The notes below the pieces were generated by a model that saw only the letters and a program-made list of their open reading frames with translations, was not told where the DNA came from and searched no databases. Positions 36,056 to 48,721 of a stretch of 64,000 nt of DNA are shown piece by piece (position 1 is the stretch's first letter; each line of letters begins with the position of its first letter). Source of the stretch: Euryodendron excelsum. Its lineage: Eukaryota > Streptophyta > Magnoliopsida > Ericales > Pentaphylacaceae. The stretch lies in contig CM065394.1 in the NCBI GenBank assembly GCA_033060915.1, positions 15,463,501 through 15,527,500 on the forward strand, read 5' to 3'. A program made the translations under genes and the position numbers.

Positions 36056-38675
36056 AGTAAACTTTAAGGCTCCAATTTCAAGACCACCAAAAGTTGTCAT
36101 TCAATTCAAAACCATTTTCATAGTGTTTTTTTTCAAAAACATCCTTCTCTCTTGAGTTTTCAAAAATCAATTCCAAAATCTTTTCAAATGCTTCCATGCC
36201 TTATCCTAAAATGTTTCCAAGAACTCTCTCAAATGTCTCTTAACTAAAATGGCTAGGCACTTAACATTTTCTGAAAGTTATTTTTAGAATGCTTTAAAAA
36301 ACTTACGACCCTAAGGTATCCCTAACCCTTTCATGGTTAGGGTTTTGGAGAGAAAGTGATATATTAAATGTAACCTTCAAAGGTTCATAATAGGGTTCGA
36401 AACCTACTAAATATTTTTCAAAACTTCTCTCAAGAATGATTTTTGAAGGTCACATCCTTAAGACAATTTTAGTCATTCAATGATTAGGGTTTCTTAAGGA
36501 AAGTGAGATATCAAGTAGGGTTCCATAACCATAAAGCTTTAGAAACCTAAGGGAAGTCTCTAGCCCATTTTTCAAATATATTTTTTTGAAAACATAGCCT
36601 TAAAAGAGTTTAGTTGTTCAATAACTAGCCTCCCAAAGGTGATGAAACACTCAATATTACCTTTTGTAAAGTATTCAAAAATGGTTTCAAAAATTTTTTA
36701 AAAACAAGTTCACAAGATGTCGCGCCATGATTTTTTCGCACTCGAGATTGGTGAGAAAAAATGCACGGTACTCTGTTATTAGAACTCATCCTTCTAGAAG
36801 GACGAGTGCGACTAAGTTTGAATTAGAAATTAATTTGAATAAGGGCTTTTAAAAAAGATTTGGAGTCGTCATCTAACTTGATTAAGGTGTGTTAGGTCAC
36901 CTAAAACTAAGTAAAATTCGAAGACTAAACTTAGGATTTTTAAAAAGGTTTTGAAAAACTTCAACAAGAGAGGATTTTGGAGAAAGCAGGTTGGTTAACA
37001 ACCTTTGAAAAATGTTTAAGATCTTTTTGAAGAATGACTCCAATTTTGGTCCTTCGAAAGCAGTGACCCTAGGTTCGGAGGTTGGTTACGTATAGGGAAG
37101 ATGTATTAGGCTATCACCCTATCCTGCCCTTGCGGTACTTACATGTCTTTTCACCCTAGGTCCACTCATTTAGAATCTCTGATTATTCAATGTCCAATTA
37201 TGTATACTTTGAGAATTTTAGATAGAAGTTTGAGCCATCATTTTGGGAATGATATGATGCATGATATGCAAGTGTATGAAAAGAATTTGAAAAGAGATTT
37301 TGAAAAGGGGAATTGAAATTTTGAAAAGGGTTATGAAAATTGAAGACTTGAAAAAGGTTGTGACCACACCAATGCAGGTTGCCTACGTATCCTTTTATTG
37401 GGTATCAGGTCAATCATAGTTCGGACTCGGGGTTCGATTGAAAATAGACACTTTTGGATCTTGTTGGATTTGAAAAGATACTTTGAGGCCTTTAGAAAGT
37501 TTAATTTGAACTTTAATTGGAAGATTTGAAATTAAAATTTGGTTTGAAATTGACTTTGATTTGAAATCAAACTTTGAAGTAGAATTTGGACTTATTTTGA
37601 AAAGATTGAATTGAACTTTGAAATCATCTTGACGTGAATTGGAGTTTGAAAACCATCTCGGTTTAGAAAAGAGTTGAAGTTTCCTCACTTAGGGTTAGGG
37701 TTGATTTAGGGTTCTTGCCTCCTAGAGTTTGTGTAACCTAGGGTTTAAACATGCAATTGAAATAGAAAGGTTTGATGTTGGAAAGTTTCAATTTAAGAAA
37801 GATCAGATTTAAGAAAGATTGAAAATGGTTTGATTCGATTTAGAAACACTTGACTTGGAAATGTTGGAAAAGATTTGGTTTGATTTTGAAATACTTAGTT
37901 TCAAAGGAATAGAAAAGATTTGACTTGAATATTTGATTTGAAAGAATTTAGAAAGTTAGAGTTTAGAAAGATTATATTTTGGAAAGCTTTGAATTAGAGA
38001 AGTTCCAAATGAGAAAAGTTCTATTTTAGGAACGTTTTTCATTTTAGGAAAGAATTGATTTCGAAAATATTTGAATTAGGAAAGGTTCGATATAAGAAAC
38101 ATTGAATCTGGAAAGTTGAGTTTGAAAAAGATAGGTTTTGAAATTAGGAAAGATTAGAATTAGGAAAGATTTGAAGGTTTAAAATTAGGGAAGATTTGAA
38201 AGTTTAAAATTAAGAAAGATTTGATCTTTATTTCCTAAAGTTGAAGATTGGATTTTATTTCAAAAAATAGATGATTTGATTTGGTTTCCTATTTTGAAAA
38301 GATTTGATTTGACTTGACTTGAAATTGGAAAGCTTTAGTTTAGGAAATCTATCACTTTTTGTGACTTTTGAATTAAGAAATCTATAATTTCATGTAAAAA
38401 AATGGTTTTGGAAATCTATGATTTGATGTAGAAAAATTAAAAACTTATGATTTTATGTGGAAAAAGGTTTTGAAAACCAATGATTTGATGTAGATAAAAA
38501 AAACTATGACTTTGTGAGGCATCTAGGGTTTCCTAACATGGACTCTAGGGTTTTGACTTGGACTTCAAGACAAGGATTTTTGGGAAAGTAAATCTTTGTA
38601 AAGACCTTTTTTGAAGTAGATTTGCAAAACCATTTAGAAAGGGGTTTGAATATGGACTTTTGCAAGTCTCTTAAT

Positions 38676-38680
38676 TATCT
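38676..38680. repeat. Target-site duplication TATCT, left
   Basis: Five bases before the solo LTR, identical to 40,615-40,619. Removing the insert and one TATCT restores the alignment of LTR C with LTR B (near 51,255). Confidence 0.85.
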
Positions 38681-40614
38681 TGTTAAACTAGGTGGCAACC
38701 CAAGAGGGGGGGGGGGTGAATTGGGTTTATTATTAAAAATTGAAATTTAAAATAATCTAATACACTTAATTTCCAAGAGGTGAGATGTATTAGAAAAGAT
38801 ATAAAATATTAATCTAGTTAAGTAATGAATAAGACAAGCTAAGATATGATCAATGTGAGATTAGTACAAATGATTCAAGTGTGTGTGTCTCTCAAGTATA
38901 TCAAGACTATATGTAAGAAAGATATTAAGCAAGATAAAAATAGAGAAAAGAGAAGAGATCAAACACAATGATTTAAAGTGGTTCGGTTGGCTCCTTTTAT
39001 GCCAATCCTACGTCCACCTCCAAGGCTCCTTCCTTGGGCAAATCTACTATTCTTCAAATAGCTTTACACCACTAGCTTGTCCGGTTGCTAGCAAACCTTT
39101 ATACCAAGTGTTTTGTTTTAAAAATACTCAAAAAATAACTCTTTGTTTTGCTCTCCAAAACAAAGCACCAAGAGGATCTTTTTCTCCAAGTGTTCCTCTC
39201 AATCACTTAAGAAATAAATCACAAGGGTTTAGTAACCCTTTTACAAATGATATAGAGGAGTTGAATCTTACAACAATAGATACAAAATTTTCAAAAGTTG
39301 AATAAAAGAATGCAGCTCAAAGATCAGATAGAATGATGAAGAAGTAAAGCTCAAAACTTGAAGATCTTGATGAATATCACTTTCTATGCTTAATCTTTTT
39401 AATCTCTTGTGTGTCATTGTTTCTCTTATGTATCTCTATTTATAGAGGAAGAGCAGTGGATTATTTGTAGCTTAAAATCAACTTCTAGTCGTTGGAGAGG
39501 TTTGAACACATTTCTTCCCGTTTGAACAAAGTTGCTGCCAATCAGGATTTGAATTTCAGATATGAATGCTTCTGTTCCTCCTCAATTTTCTCCTTGATAA
39601 AATTCGAATTTGAAACTGTTCATAAGAGACAAGTTGTAGATATGGACGTCCGCTTTTCAAAACCTCAAAAATCATGTCAATCTAACGGCTAGATCAAAAG
39701 TTATCATCAAAATACTCAAGCTGTCTCCCAGTTGGCATATTTGAATTTCTGCAGAGTTGTCTTCACTTTCACATCAATTTTCTCCCTTATAACGTTTGAA
39801 TTTGAAACTTTCTATATGATAAAAGTTGTAGTGATAGAAGTCATCTTTTCAAACCTACAAGAATCATGTCGATCCAATGGTCAGATCAGAAGTTATCATC
39901 AAAATACTCAAGTTGTCTCCCAGTTGGCATATTTGAATTTCTGTAGAGTTGTCTTCATTTCCACCTCGATTTTCTTCCTTATGACGTTTGAATTTGAACA
40001 TGGCTATAAGATAAAAATTGTAGCCTTGGAAGTAATCTTTTCAAATCAATAAGAATCATAAATATACAATGGTTAGATCAAAAGTAATGATAAAATTACT
40101 CGAGCTATCTCCCAGCTATCATATTTTGAACTTCTACTCCAATGTGTCACATTCCAGCTCAGTTTTGTCTCATAAGACATTCTATTCATGAAATCCTCAT
40201 AAAATATCGTTTATAGGAATTTGAGTCTTATTTCCAATGCCATAAAAATCAGATCAATCCAACGGTTGGATCAAAAGTTATGTATATAATATTGAAACTA
40301 TCTCCAATAAGTTTTCTTACCACTATCTTTAACTTAGTCTTCTTCTTCATACTATGCATTCCTTTTAAGTTCAAGACTAACAATAACTTCAAGAAATGTT
40401 AGATAATTAACATTTAAAACATAAATAAAAAATAAGTGATATATCATTGAAATGCACAATATATTTAAACTTTTAAAATAAAAAATCTTTAAAAATCTTA
40501 ATTTATCCATCAAACTTACTTTATTATGAAATCTTGAGATTAACAAAATTTTAATCATTAAAACATTTATATTCGTTATCATCAAAATCAATTAATGAAA
40601 ACTTGAGGCTAACA
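38681..40614 (-). mobile_element. 1.93-kb solo LTR nested in LTR C
   Basis: Begins TGTTA and ends TAACA, perfect inverted ends of an LTR, with TATCT on both sides. The minus strand carries a TATA box (CTCTATAAATAGAG near 39,434-39,446) followed by a leader, and the LTR end has a C-run (10 C at about 38,708-38,718) before TCTTGGGTTGCCACCTAG, so the LTR is transcribed on the minus strand. Its U3 holds four direct units of about 192 bp (next entry). There is no internal region between two LTRs, so it is what remains after LTR-LTR recombination. It is not related to the surrounding Tat/Ogre-like LTRs; I cannot assign its superfamily. The 140-residue plus-strand frame at 38,883 is antisense shadow. 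Confidence 0.85.
39527..40300. repeat. Four 192-bp direct units in the solo LTR
   Basis: Units begin near 39,527, 39,721, 39,913 and 40,105. Shared words are TCTCCCAGTTGGCATATTTG, TTTCTGCAGAGTTGTCTTC, TTTGAATTTGAAAC and GATCAAAAGTTATCATCAAAAT. The outer units are most diverged. They lie upstream of the minus-strand TATA box and could be enhancer repeats. Confidence 0.75.
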
Positions 40615-40619
40615 TATCT
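40615..40619. repeat. Target-site duplication TATCT, right
   Basis: Second copy of the TATCT duplication; LTR C sequence resumes here. Confidence 0.85.
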
Positions 40620-42913
40620 CACTTTCTCAAAGACGATTCCAATCATGAGAAGACTAGAACCATTCTAGGGTTATAATTTTGACAACCACTAGTGTTTAAA
40701 ACCCTAATATGAACTTTGGTGGTCTCTTGGAATGTAACACTTTCCTAAAATAACCTTAACTATGGAATGGCTAGAATCATCTTAGGGTTGTAGTTTTTGA
40801 AAACAACTTAGGATTTGAAATTTAGAGCTTGATGGTCATATTAAATATAACACTTTCCTAAAATAACCGTAATCATAGAATAGCTAGAATCATCATAGGA
40901 GTATAGTTTTGAAAACAACTTTGAAAACACTTTTGAATATAGTATTGAATGCAATATATGAACATGACAATTACAATGCAATAGGGATGTTAATATACAA
41001 GGTTAGGCTTTACCACATAATCAAGGGGGCCAGACCCACACCATCTTAGGGGAAACTCAAAGAAAATCCCCGACGCAGTGATTCTCTTCAAGACCTTCCT
41101 AGGCATGAACTGGGAGGTCCTTTATTTCAAGCAATCAAGAAGAAGAGGTAAAAGATGGGGATTAAAATAGAAGAAAACCCAAGTGGGTTCGGAGAGAGAA
41201 GAGAGAGAAGGTGATTACATAACTAAACTAGATACCCTACCTTACTTCTCTTTGCTTTGATTGCTTTGCATTACTTGAACCACGAGAACTTTGAATATGC
41301 AGCACTTTGATCTTCAATAGATACTTGGAGGCTTGGATTTGAGTGTATAGAGTATATGGAAGCTAGGGTTTGAGTGTATGGAGGCTAGGGTTTGAGGAGG
41401 CTTGAGAGAATTCAAGCTCTATTTTCAGAGAGGCAGAGTTTCTGGAGTGATTTTATGAACTGGGTGGTTTGTATTCATAGGCAATTAAAGTTGGCTCCGG
41501 CCCCTCTTGTAGTGGTGCTAAGCCAATTTTTGACTTGGTGCCAGCCACTTAGGAAAGTTTTAAGGTGGCAAAAAATAAATCTTTTAACCCTTGGGACGCA
41601 AGACAGAATATTTGGGTGCCTGTCCTAGTGACTACCAAGTAATTTTTAGCTTAGCTCCACTAGAAGCGACTCTGAAAGTCTAAAATGATTCCGAAGGCTG
41701 AAGATGGATAGCAACCCCTAAACGAGTGTCCTAGAGGTAGCTAGAATGATAACTAGAGCCAATGTAGTTAGTAAGGGTGAACGGACCACTAGAGGCAAAA
41801 TAGTCATTTCACTATGAGTTTACTAGAATGATTCGAAACGATACTAGAAGATTGAGAATACTGCTAGAATCATTCCCAAAAAAATAACCGATTTGATGCC
41901 TAGAGATGGTGTGGTTCCCGAAAGCAATCGGCTACCTAGGGAAAAAATTGTCATTTTCACTAGATGGTCTCATAATTGATTTGGAACCGACTAGAAGGCA
42001 CTTAAACATGTTGGATTATTTTTGGGACAATCCTGGAAAGGTGGACTTATGCTCTAAGGACTTAAGTACTTTCTTGAGAAACATGTTGGTAGGGCCCAAG
42101 GGGCAGTTTGTTCATTTTCACCAGAGTGGGCTAGCAAGTACTGGTGTTAACCTAGGTTTTGAGTGTTTTTGTTGCTCTTACGGTGTGTGACGAGTTGGCT
42201 TCCAAAGGCATCCCGTCCTTCGGTAAATGTGTCATATCCAAGAGGTGTGTTTGGTCCTGTGACATAAGGGGATAGTTGGCAATTCTCAATGTTGACCTAA
42301 TTGCAAGTGTTTCCGCCACTCTAATAGTTGCAATGTTTGTGAGTGTTTCTATCACTCTGACGGTGTGCGTTCATTCTAGGGACTGCCTGATCTCGGGAAG
42401 CTGCTGAATGGGCTTATCATCTCGGGGCCTTAGGTACTTTCCCAATCAACGTGCTAGACAGTGAACATTCTACGTTGGCGGGCTAGCAGGCACCAGCAGT
42501 GAACCGCTCTACCATTTTGGGGACTTGGGTTCTTTCTCAGTTAACAAGTGTGAAGGGACTTATCATTTTAAGGGATTTCTTGGTAAACGTGTCGTATTGG
42601 ATGGACTTACCATCTGAGGAATCAATTTTCTTGAAAGATGTGTCAGATTGAGTTTGACTGGTTCCGACTAGAATTGAGGTTGAAATAAGCACTTACCTTC
42701 TTTAGGAAGACGTGCCAACTGAAATTAGACTAAACAATGTCCCAAGGGCATTTTAATCATTTTGCCTCTTTTAGGCCTAGCCGGCTCACATAACGGTTGA
42801 TTAACAAGATTGAGTTTGGAAAGCCGATTTGAGTTTGAATGTATTTGTGTCGATTTGAATGTGAGTTCGATCGGGCCAGAGATTGCCGAGCGAGTAAAAG
42901 TGATGTGTTTACA

Positions 42914-42935
42914 GCTGCCCATCTTTTTCTGTCTT
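42914..42935 (-). promoter_or_regulatory. Candidate polypurine tract of the minus-strand element
   Basis: Directly before LTR C on the minus strand comes AGACAGAAAAAGATGGGCAG. A purine-rich tract in this place primes plus-strand DNA synthesis in LTR retrotransposons. It is interrupted by a few pyrimidines, so the exact primer is uncertain. Confidence 0.55.
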
Positions 42936-45240
42936 TACTTGTCAAAGATAGAAAACAATAATGTAAGGGTCCCATGTTGACTACGAGGTGATCAGAGTGA
43001 CTGGAGTAGTTAGAATTTGAAATTTTAGCTTGAAACCTTGATTGTCTTGATTTATGAAATTTGAAATTTTGAAAACTTGATTTTGAAATTAATTCATTCT
43101 AAACCGACATTCTAACCGATGGAATGATAATTCCTTTAAGAAGATTCAAGATTTTGATAACAAAAATAAATTTTGAAATTGATACTTCGAAGTTGAAGAT
43201 GAATTTGAAATTGAAGATGATTATTTGAAATGACTTTGAAATTGCTTTTTTAAAATGAATTGATTTATATTTGAATTGAAAGAGGTTGGAAAACCTTTCA
43301 AACTTGTAACAAAACTTTTGAGAAAAAATTTTTAAATGAAACTTTTAGGGAAAAAGTTTGACAACCTAGAAGTTTGACATGAAACTTTTGAGAACAAGTT
43401 TAGAAAACCTAGAAGTTTCGAAAGTTAGGCTTTTTGAGGCGAAAACTTGAAAACCCAAAATTTTGAAAACAAGGCGTTTTTAAGCGAAAGCTTGAAAATT
43501 CAAAAAATTTGAAAAGGAGGCTTTTGAAGGAAAAAAACTCAGAAAACCTATAAAATGTTTTTGAGAATGAAACTTTTTAAAGAAGAAAGTTTGAAAATTT
43601 TTGGAACATTTTTTAGAACGAAACTTTTGAAGGATAAAGCCTAAGAAAATGCTTTTAAGATTAAACTTTTTGAAAGAAAAAGTTTTGAAAAACCGGAGAA
43701 ATGATTTGAAATGAAACTTTTTTTTTTTTGAAGGAAGAAATTAGAAAACCTAAAAATGTATTTTTGAAATCAAACTTTCTGAAGGGAAAAGTTAGGAAAA
43801 CCTAGAAGGTACTTTTTGAAGAAAAAAGAGATAAAACCATTGAGAATGGAGCCTTGTGGGTAGAGAAGATCTCGAGAAACCCGGTAGAAATTGAAATTAA
43901 AACTTCTTGAAAGAAACGTTTTAGAAAATCTTGAAATGGATTTTTGGATAAAACTTTTGAGGAAAAAGTTTTAGAGAAACCTAGAAATTGCCAAAAACTT
44001 TTGAAGAAAAAGTTTAGAGACCCTTGAAATGGATTTTGAATGAAACTTCAAAAACCTTGAATTGGAAGTCCAAATGGTTTAAGGAAACCTAGAAATTAAT
44101 GAAAACTTTGGGAGGCAAGTTTAGGGAACTTTTGAAAATTTATTTTGAATAAAACCTATGAAATAGATTTCGAATAAGACTTTTTGAAGGAAAAATCCAT
44201 GAAAACCTTTGAAATTGATAGAAACTTTTTGAAAGAAAAAGTTTTGAAAACTTTGAGACTTGATTTTGAGTAAAAACGTTTTTGGAAGAGAAAACTTAGA
44301 AAATCTTTGAGAATTGATTTTGAATAAGAACCTTTTCAAGGAAAGAGTTTAGAAAACCCTTGAACTAAATTTTGAGTAAGACTTTTTGAATATAAAGTTT
44401 AGAAAACTTTGGAAAAATAAGACTTTTTTGAGGAAAAATTTTAAAAAACCTTTGAAATTGATAATACTTTTGAAGGAAAAGTTTTAGAAAACCTTTGAAT
44501 TGGATTTTGAATAGAACTTTTGAAGTTTAGAAAACTTTGGAACTGGAATAAAACTTTTTGAAGGAAAAAAGTTTTGAAAACTTTTGGATTGGGTTATGAA
44601 TAGAACTTTTGAAGTTTAGAAAATTTTGGAACTTGAATAAAACTTTTTTCAAGGAAAAAAAATTTAGAAAGCTTTTGAATATGGTTTTTAGATAAGACTT
44701 TTTGAAGGGTTGAAAAAATTTCTAAATTGGGTTGCGAATAAGACTTTTTGAAGGAAAAAGCTTGGAAAACCTTGACAATTGATTTTGATTTTGAGATAAT
44801 TTTTGGAAGGAAAGGTTAAGATACCTTATGAATTGATTTTACAAATAAACTTCTGAAGGGAAAGGTTTAAGAATTGATTATAAAAATAAAATTTTGAAGT
44901 GAAAAGTTTAGGACACCAAAGGAATTGACTTTGAAAATAGACTTTTGAAGAAAAAAGTTTAGAGACCATTTTGATTTGAAACTTGAACAAAACGTGTAGG
45001 AAATTCATTTTGTCAGGCAAAACTTGTAAAAAATTCGTTTTGACTTGGAACTTGAACTTTTGATGACAAAATGTTTAGAAAATTTATTTTGACTTGAAAC
45101 TTGAATTTTTTAAGACAAAATGTATAGAAAATTCATTTTGACTCAAAATTTAAACTCTTTGAAGAGAAGACGTATAAAAAATTTATTTTGACTTGAAATT
45201 TGAACTTTTGAAGACAAATGCATAGAAAATTCATTTTAAC
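42936..45240 (-). repeat. Degenerate short-period array in the 3' part of the minus-strand element
   Basis: More than 2 kb made of loosely repeated words such as GAAACTTTTGAAGGAAAAAG, TTTAGAAAACCTTTGAA and TTGATTTTGAAT on the plus strand, with a spacing of roughly 50-65 bp. From about 44,960 it becomes ATTCATTTTGACTTGAAACT with a more regular 60-bp spacing. The same words appear in reverse complement at 60,340-61,740 in the plus-strand element, the equivalent place before its 3' LTR. No coding potential is seen. Confidence 0.75.
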
Positions 45241-45320
45241 TCAAAAATTTTTATTTTTTTTTATTTTTTGCTATTTTTTTTTTTGTTTTTTTTGTTTTTT
45301 TTTTTTTTTTTTTTTTTTTT
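45241..45320. repeat. Poly(T)-rich low-complexity tract
   Basis: About 80 bases almost entirely T, with isolated A, G and C, ending just before a non-repetitive segment. No function is suggested beyond an expanded A/T run. Confidence 0.8.
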
Positions 45321-46143
45321 GCATGCCTCTTACCTGTCTATGAAACTTTACCACGTCTCTTTCCTTCTGGCATGTCTTCAAGATGGCTGATGCAAGAGAC
45401 GGTGATCTACGCAGGAGGCAATGACTAATCTGATAATAACGAGATTTACTTTGGTCGAGCAAAAGACTAGTGTTGCTGATGAGGAGAGAGTGGCCTCTCT
45501 AGGGCTGTTGTAGACGAAACCCCAGATGAGGCTGTAGGAGATGTTGAGACTATCCCTGCTAGAGCTTATGCTAAAGTTGAGGTTGAGGTAGCTTTTTGAG
45601 GAGGTCAATGGTGGAACTGTTGGTTGGGAGGCTTGTCAGCAAAATTAAGAGCAGGGGGCCATAGGAGACTGCTTCATGCTTGTGACTTTCTTGCCTTGGA
45701 ATTTGAAGGAGAGGACATTGGTCTGTCCTTGGTCGGGATCTCTTGGGGTTCGAATGCAGAGTGTTGGCTTAATTGTTGAGTTTGATTTTGGTAGATATGG
45801 TAGGATTCTTGTTGGCATGTCTCTGAAGGGGTAATGATTCTCTTAAGTTGACTTCTAGGAGGAGTGAGGTCACCTTTGGCCTGTTTGTTTTGAATAGATC
45901 AACTAGTTTAGAAGGGAGGTGTTTGGTGGGGTATTGCCCCAGGTTTCATGGTTTGAAAAAGATTAAATCAAGGTTGATTAGGAGATCAAGGGTGGGTCGT
46001 TGCCCCATTCTCTATTTCTTGTCAGTTATAGCAGTCTGATCTTTCTGAGGCATGTGCTGGTGTTATAGATGTCTGATGTTACTTGGTCGCTGGGTGGCTT
46101 TTTAGCTCCTTTTTGTGCTTTGCCCCATTTCTTGTTTTCTATT

Positions 46144-46255
<112 letters not shown>

Positions 46256-46333
46256 AGTTTTTGTGCAAAAATAGTTTATTTATGTCAATTCTAAAAATGC
46301 ACAGGTAAAGGGGTGAATGCATGTTTATACTTT

Positions 46334-46490
46334 TTGATGAATACACATACAAGAATGGAATTAAATACATGCCATACTTTTGATGAATACACCTACATGA
46401 ATAGAATTGAAAGCATGTCCTACTTTTTTATGAATGCACAAGTTCATACAGGAATAGAATTGAATACATGTCATCAATGCACAAGTACTA
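46334..46490. repeat. Three-unit minisatellite
   Basis: Three diverged units of about 50-55 bp sharing GATGAATACAC or GATGAATGCAC, then AGAATGGAATT/ATAGAATTGAA and CATGCC/CATGTC. No coding meaning. Confidence 0.6.
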
Positions 46491-48716
46491 CATGTATATG
46501 GGTTATTTTTTGACGAACGCCCCAGAATTGCCCCAGGGCCCATACTCTTGGGATTCTACCCCTTCAGTTCTGTCCCATTCTTATTGGAATATGATAGCAT
46601 TTGCACCATTCACAGGGGATCTTGACCTTTTGGTTAGCCTGCTGGTATCTTAACCCTACTTTCTACGGGGTTGCTATTTGGGGATTTTTTGTCCTCACTT
46701 GGTTTTTTCTCTTAGCTCTTCAATGTCTAATGTAGCTTAAGTGACAACTTGCATGCCCTTTGCAGAGCAATAAACAACTTGGCTTTCAATCGAGAAGACT
46801 TCTTTTAGGACTATAATGTAGGCCAGGTTTAGGGGTTGTAAGAAATAAAGGGATATTTAGGCTAAAACATTTTCTTTTTATGGGTTGTTTAAACCAAAAC
46901 CATCTGAGCACACCTTGGGGCATGAGGTTGCCCCTCCAATCCTCCCCGTCTCTCTTTTATTTTCAACTACTTGTCTTGGTATTGTTCAGGCTTATTTGGA
47001 CTAAGCAATTTTCTTCGAACAAAGAGGACTTTGATTTGGACCATAGCATAGGCCAGGTTAAGGGGTTTATAAATGAAAGGATATAAAGGCTCAAACATTA
47101 TTACTTGTGCGATTCCGAAAGACCCATGATCACTTTTGGCAATTTAATTTCCATTTCTTTCTTTCTCTTTTCTTCTTGTTTTTATACCGTTTCTCTCCTT
47201 TATGATTGGAATTCTTCATCAAGAAATTTATTCCGATGCCGACTCTTAGAGATGCCAACTTTTTTTTTTAACTCATTGCTCTTCTAGACTATTCTCTGTA
47301 TTGAAAAACTCGCTCCTATGCTTCGTCTTAGAGATTTCATGGATACCGTATTCTCTTGGAAATTAGCAACTTCATCATGCACTCATTAGTTCTCATTCAG
47401 GGTTTTTGCCTTAACCCAGTGTAGGTAGTAATCATCAGGTCAATTTTTTGAGAAAATGTAACCGGCTCGAGTGGGCTTTGTAAAGGGATGTTTTTTGACT
47501 ATATGGTAGTAGAAATAAGGGCCTCACATCCTTTCAAATTGAATTGCTTTGTCCATAAATCCTTTGTACAAGATTTAGACAATGTTCCTAGAGATGGTGT
47601 GTTTCTACCAGCAAACCCTTATATATTCTATCAAATCAACTATTTTGTGATTACCCCAGTGTGAGGGATGGTTCTTGGTTTTGGGATATCTGAGTAGAAG
47701 TCACCTACGGCTCTAATGGGCTGAGCAAAGGGTAGTGTTTATTTCTTATTGGATTAATAGAATAATGGTTTCTCATCCTTTTGAGGACTCGACTACCCAT
47801 CGCTTAGCTAGGATATTACTCAAGTGTCGCCTCTTCACTAAGCTATGCGCTTCTTCATTGAGTCTGTCTTCCTCCTCTCTCTCACTCTCTTTTTTTCTCT
47901 CAAAGATTTTAACATCCGTTGAATGAGTTGCCCATACTATCTCATCCTTCAAGTCAAGTCATTACAAAATGGGAAAGAATCCCTAGAAGCAATAATTATC
48001 TACAAGAGTATGAGACAAAGGGGATAAATTGAAAATTACCTCTTTTTCATTTCAAATAGTGATTGCATGGCATGCAATGTTTATTTAAGGAAGATATGTA
48101 AGAAATAGAAAGATAGAAAGAAAATTGATGAATTTTGTGAAAGACATCCCTTTTCTTGTGGGCCTTTTAGTGAGAACTCTTAATAGGGTTTTGGGACGAT
48201 ACTAACCTCCTTATTACTTCATTCACCAGGTATGATAGAACTTTGCAGACGGTGAAGTCTTCTTCTGCATGGACGGAGATTCTCACGGCATGGCGTTGAG
48301 ATAGTTGCTTTGAGGTAATGTCTTGTAGATGGATGATTAGTTATTTTTACTCTTTAATTTTCTAATAACTGGGCTTGTCCTTTCATAAGTTTGAATTGAG
48401 TGGGATGCTAGAGGGATTCCATAAGTTCAGTTGTGCTCTTTGACTTGGAAAAGAAAAAGAAAAACAAAATACGGTTAGCATATGGAATTGAAGGTTTAAT
48501 GCAATACATATCCTATGGAGGTCCCTTCTTTGAGGGAATCAAGGTATGATGTTGAATCCATTTTGGAGGCAGGGTTTTGCCCCTGTATGCAATATAATAC
48601 CTCTTCGGCATGGGCTGGTCAATACTTCTTTGTTTAGGCAAACCCACCTCCATGGACAGAGAGAGATTTGGGCCTCTCTTGAGATATGGTTCGATGCATT
48701 CCATGAGTCCTTAGGG

Positions 48717-48721
48717 TTGGA
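48717..48721. repeat. Presumed target-site duplication TTGGA of the plus-strand element
   Basis: The five bases before LTR B. The partner copy is not visible because the 3' end of the element is interrupted at 62,815, so this rests only on position. Confidence 0.4.

Larger units (their letters stand above)
32233..36717 (+). mobile_element. Truncated plus-strand LTR of a Tat/Ogre-like element (LTR A)
   Basis: Starts TGTAAGCACC at 32,233, the same opening as LTR B at 48,722 and, in reverse, close to LTR C (TGTAAACACA at 42,913). Shared internal landmarks follow in the same order: a tract of repeated GTGACAGAAACACTCACAAAC-like words (32,460-32,900), the TATA box near 34,301, then a long TTTCAAAA-rich part. 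The sequence stops at 36,717 where a minus-strand LTR begins, at a point corresponding to about 51,280 in LTR B. Roughly the last 2.2 kb of the LTR is therefore missing here and may lie beyond the inserted element, outside the window. Only chance short frames occur in it. Confidence 0.75.
36718..42913 (-). mobile_element. Minus-strand 3' LTR of a Tat/Ogre-like element (LTR C)
   Basis: On the minus strand it begins TGTAAACACATC at 42,913 and ends GGCGCGACA at 36,718, a TG...CA pair. Without the nested solo LTR (38,681-40,614 plus one TATCT) it is about 4.26 kb, close to LTR B (4.82 kb). It shares blocks with LTRs B and D: a GGAGTCGTCATCTAACTTG block at 36,862, GGTTGGTTACGTATAGGGAA at 37,079 and TGCCTACGTATCCTTTTATT at 37,380. 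A purine-rich stretch lies just outside its 5' edge, so the internal part of this element is to the right (42,914 onward) and this is its 3' LTR. The upstream-looking flanking bases CAAGA (36,713-36,717) would be its target duplication; the partner copy is not in view. Confidence 0.78.

Noticed and set aside
38883..39305. 140-residue plus-strand frame as a gene
   Set aside because: It lies in a solo LTR whose promoter faces the other way and shows no domain; it is antisense to the LTR leader.
45241..45320. Poly(T) tract as a retroposon tail
   Set aside because: No LINE or SINE body lies next to it and no target duplication is visible; it adjoins an array already rich in T.
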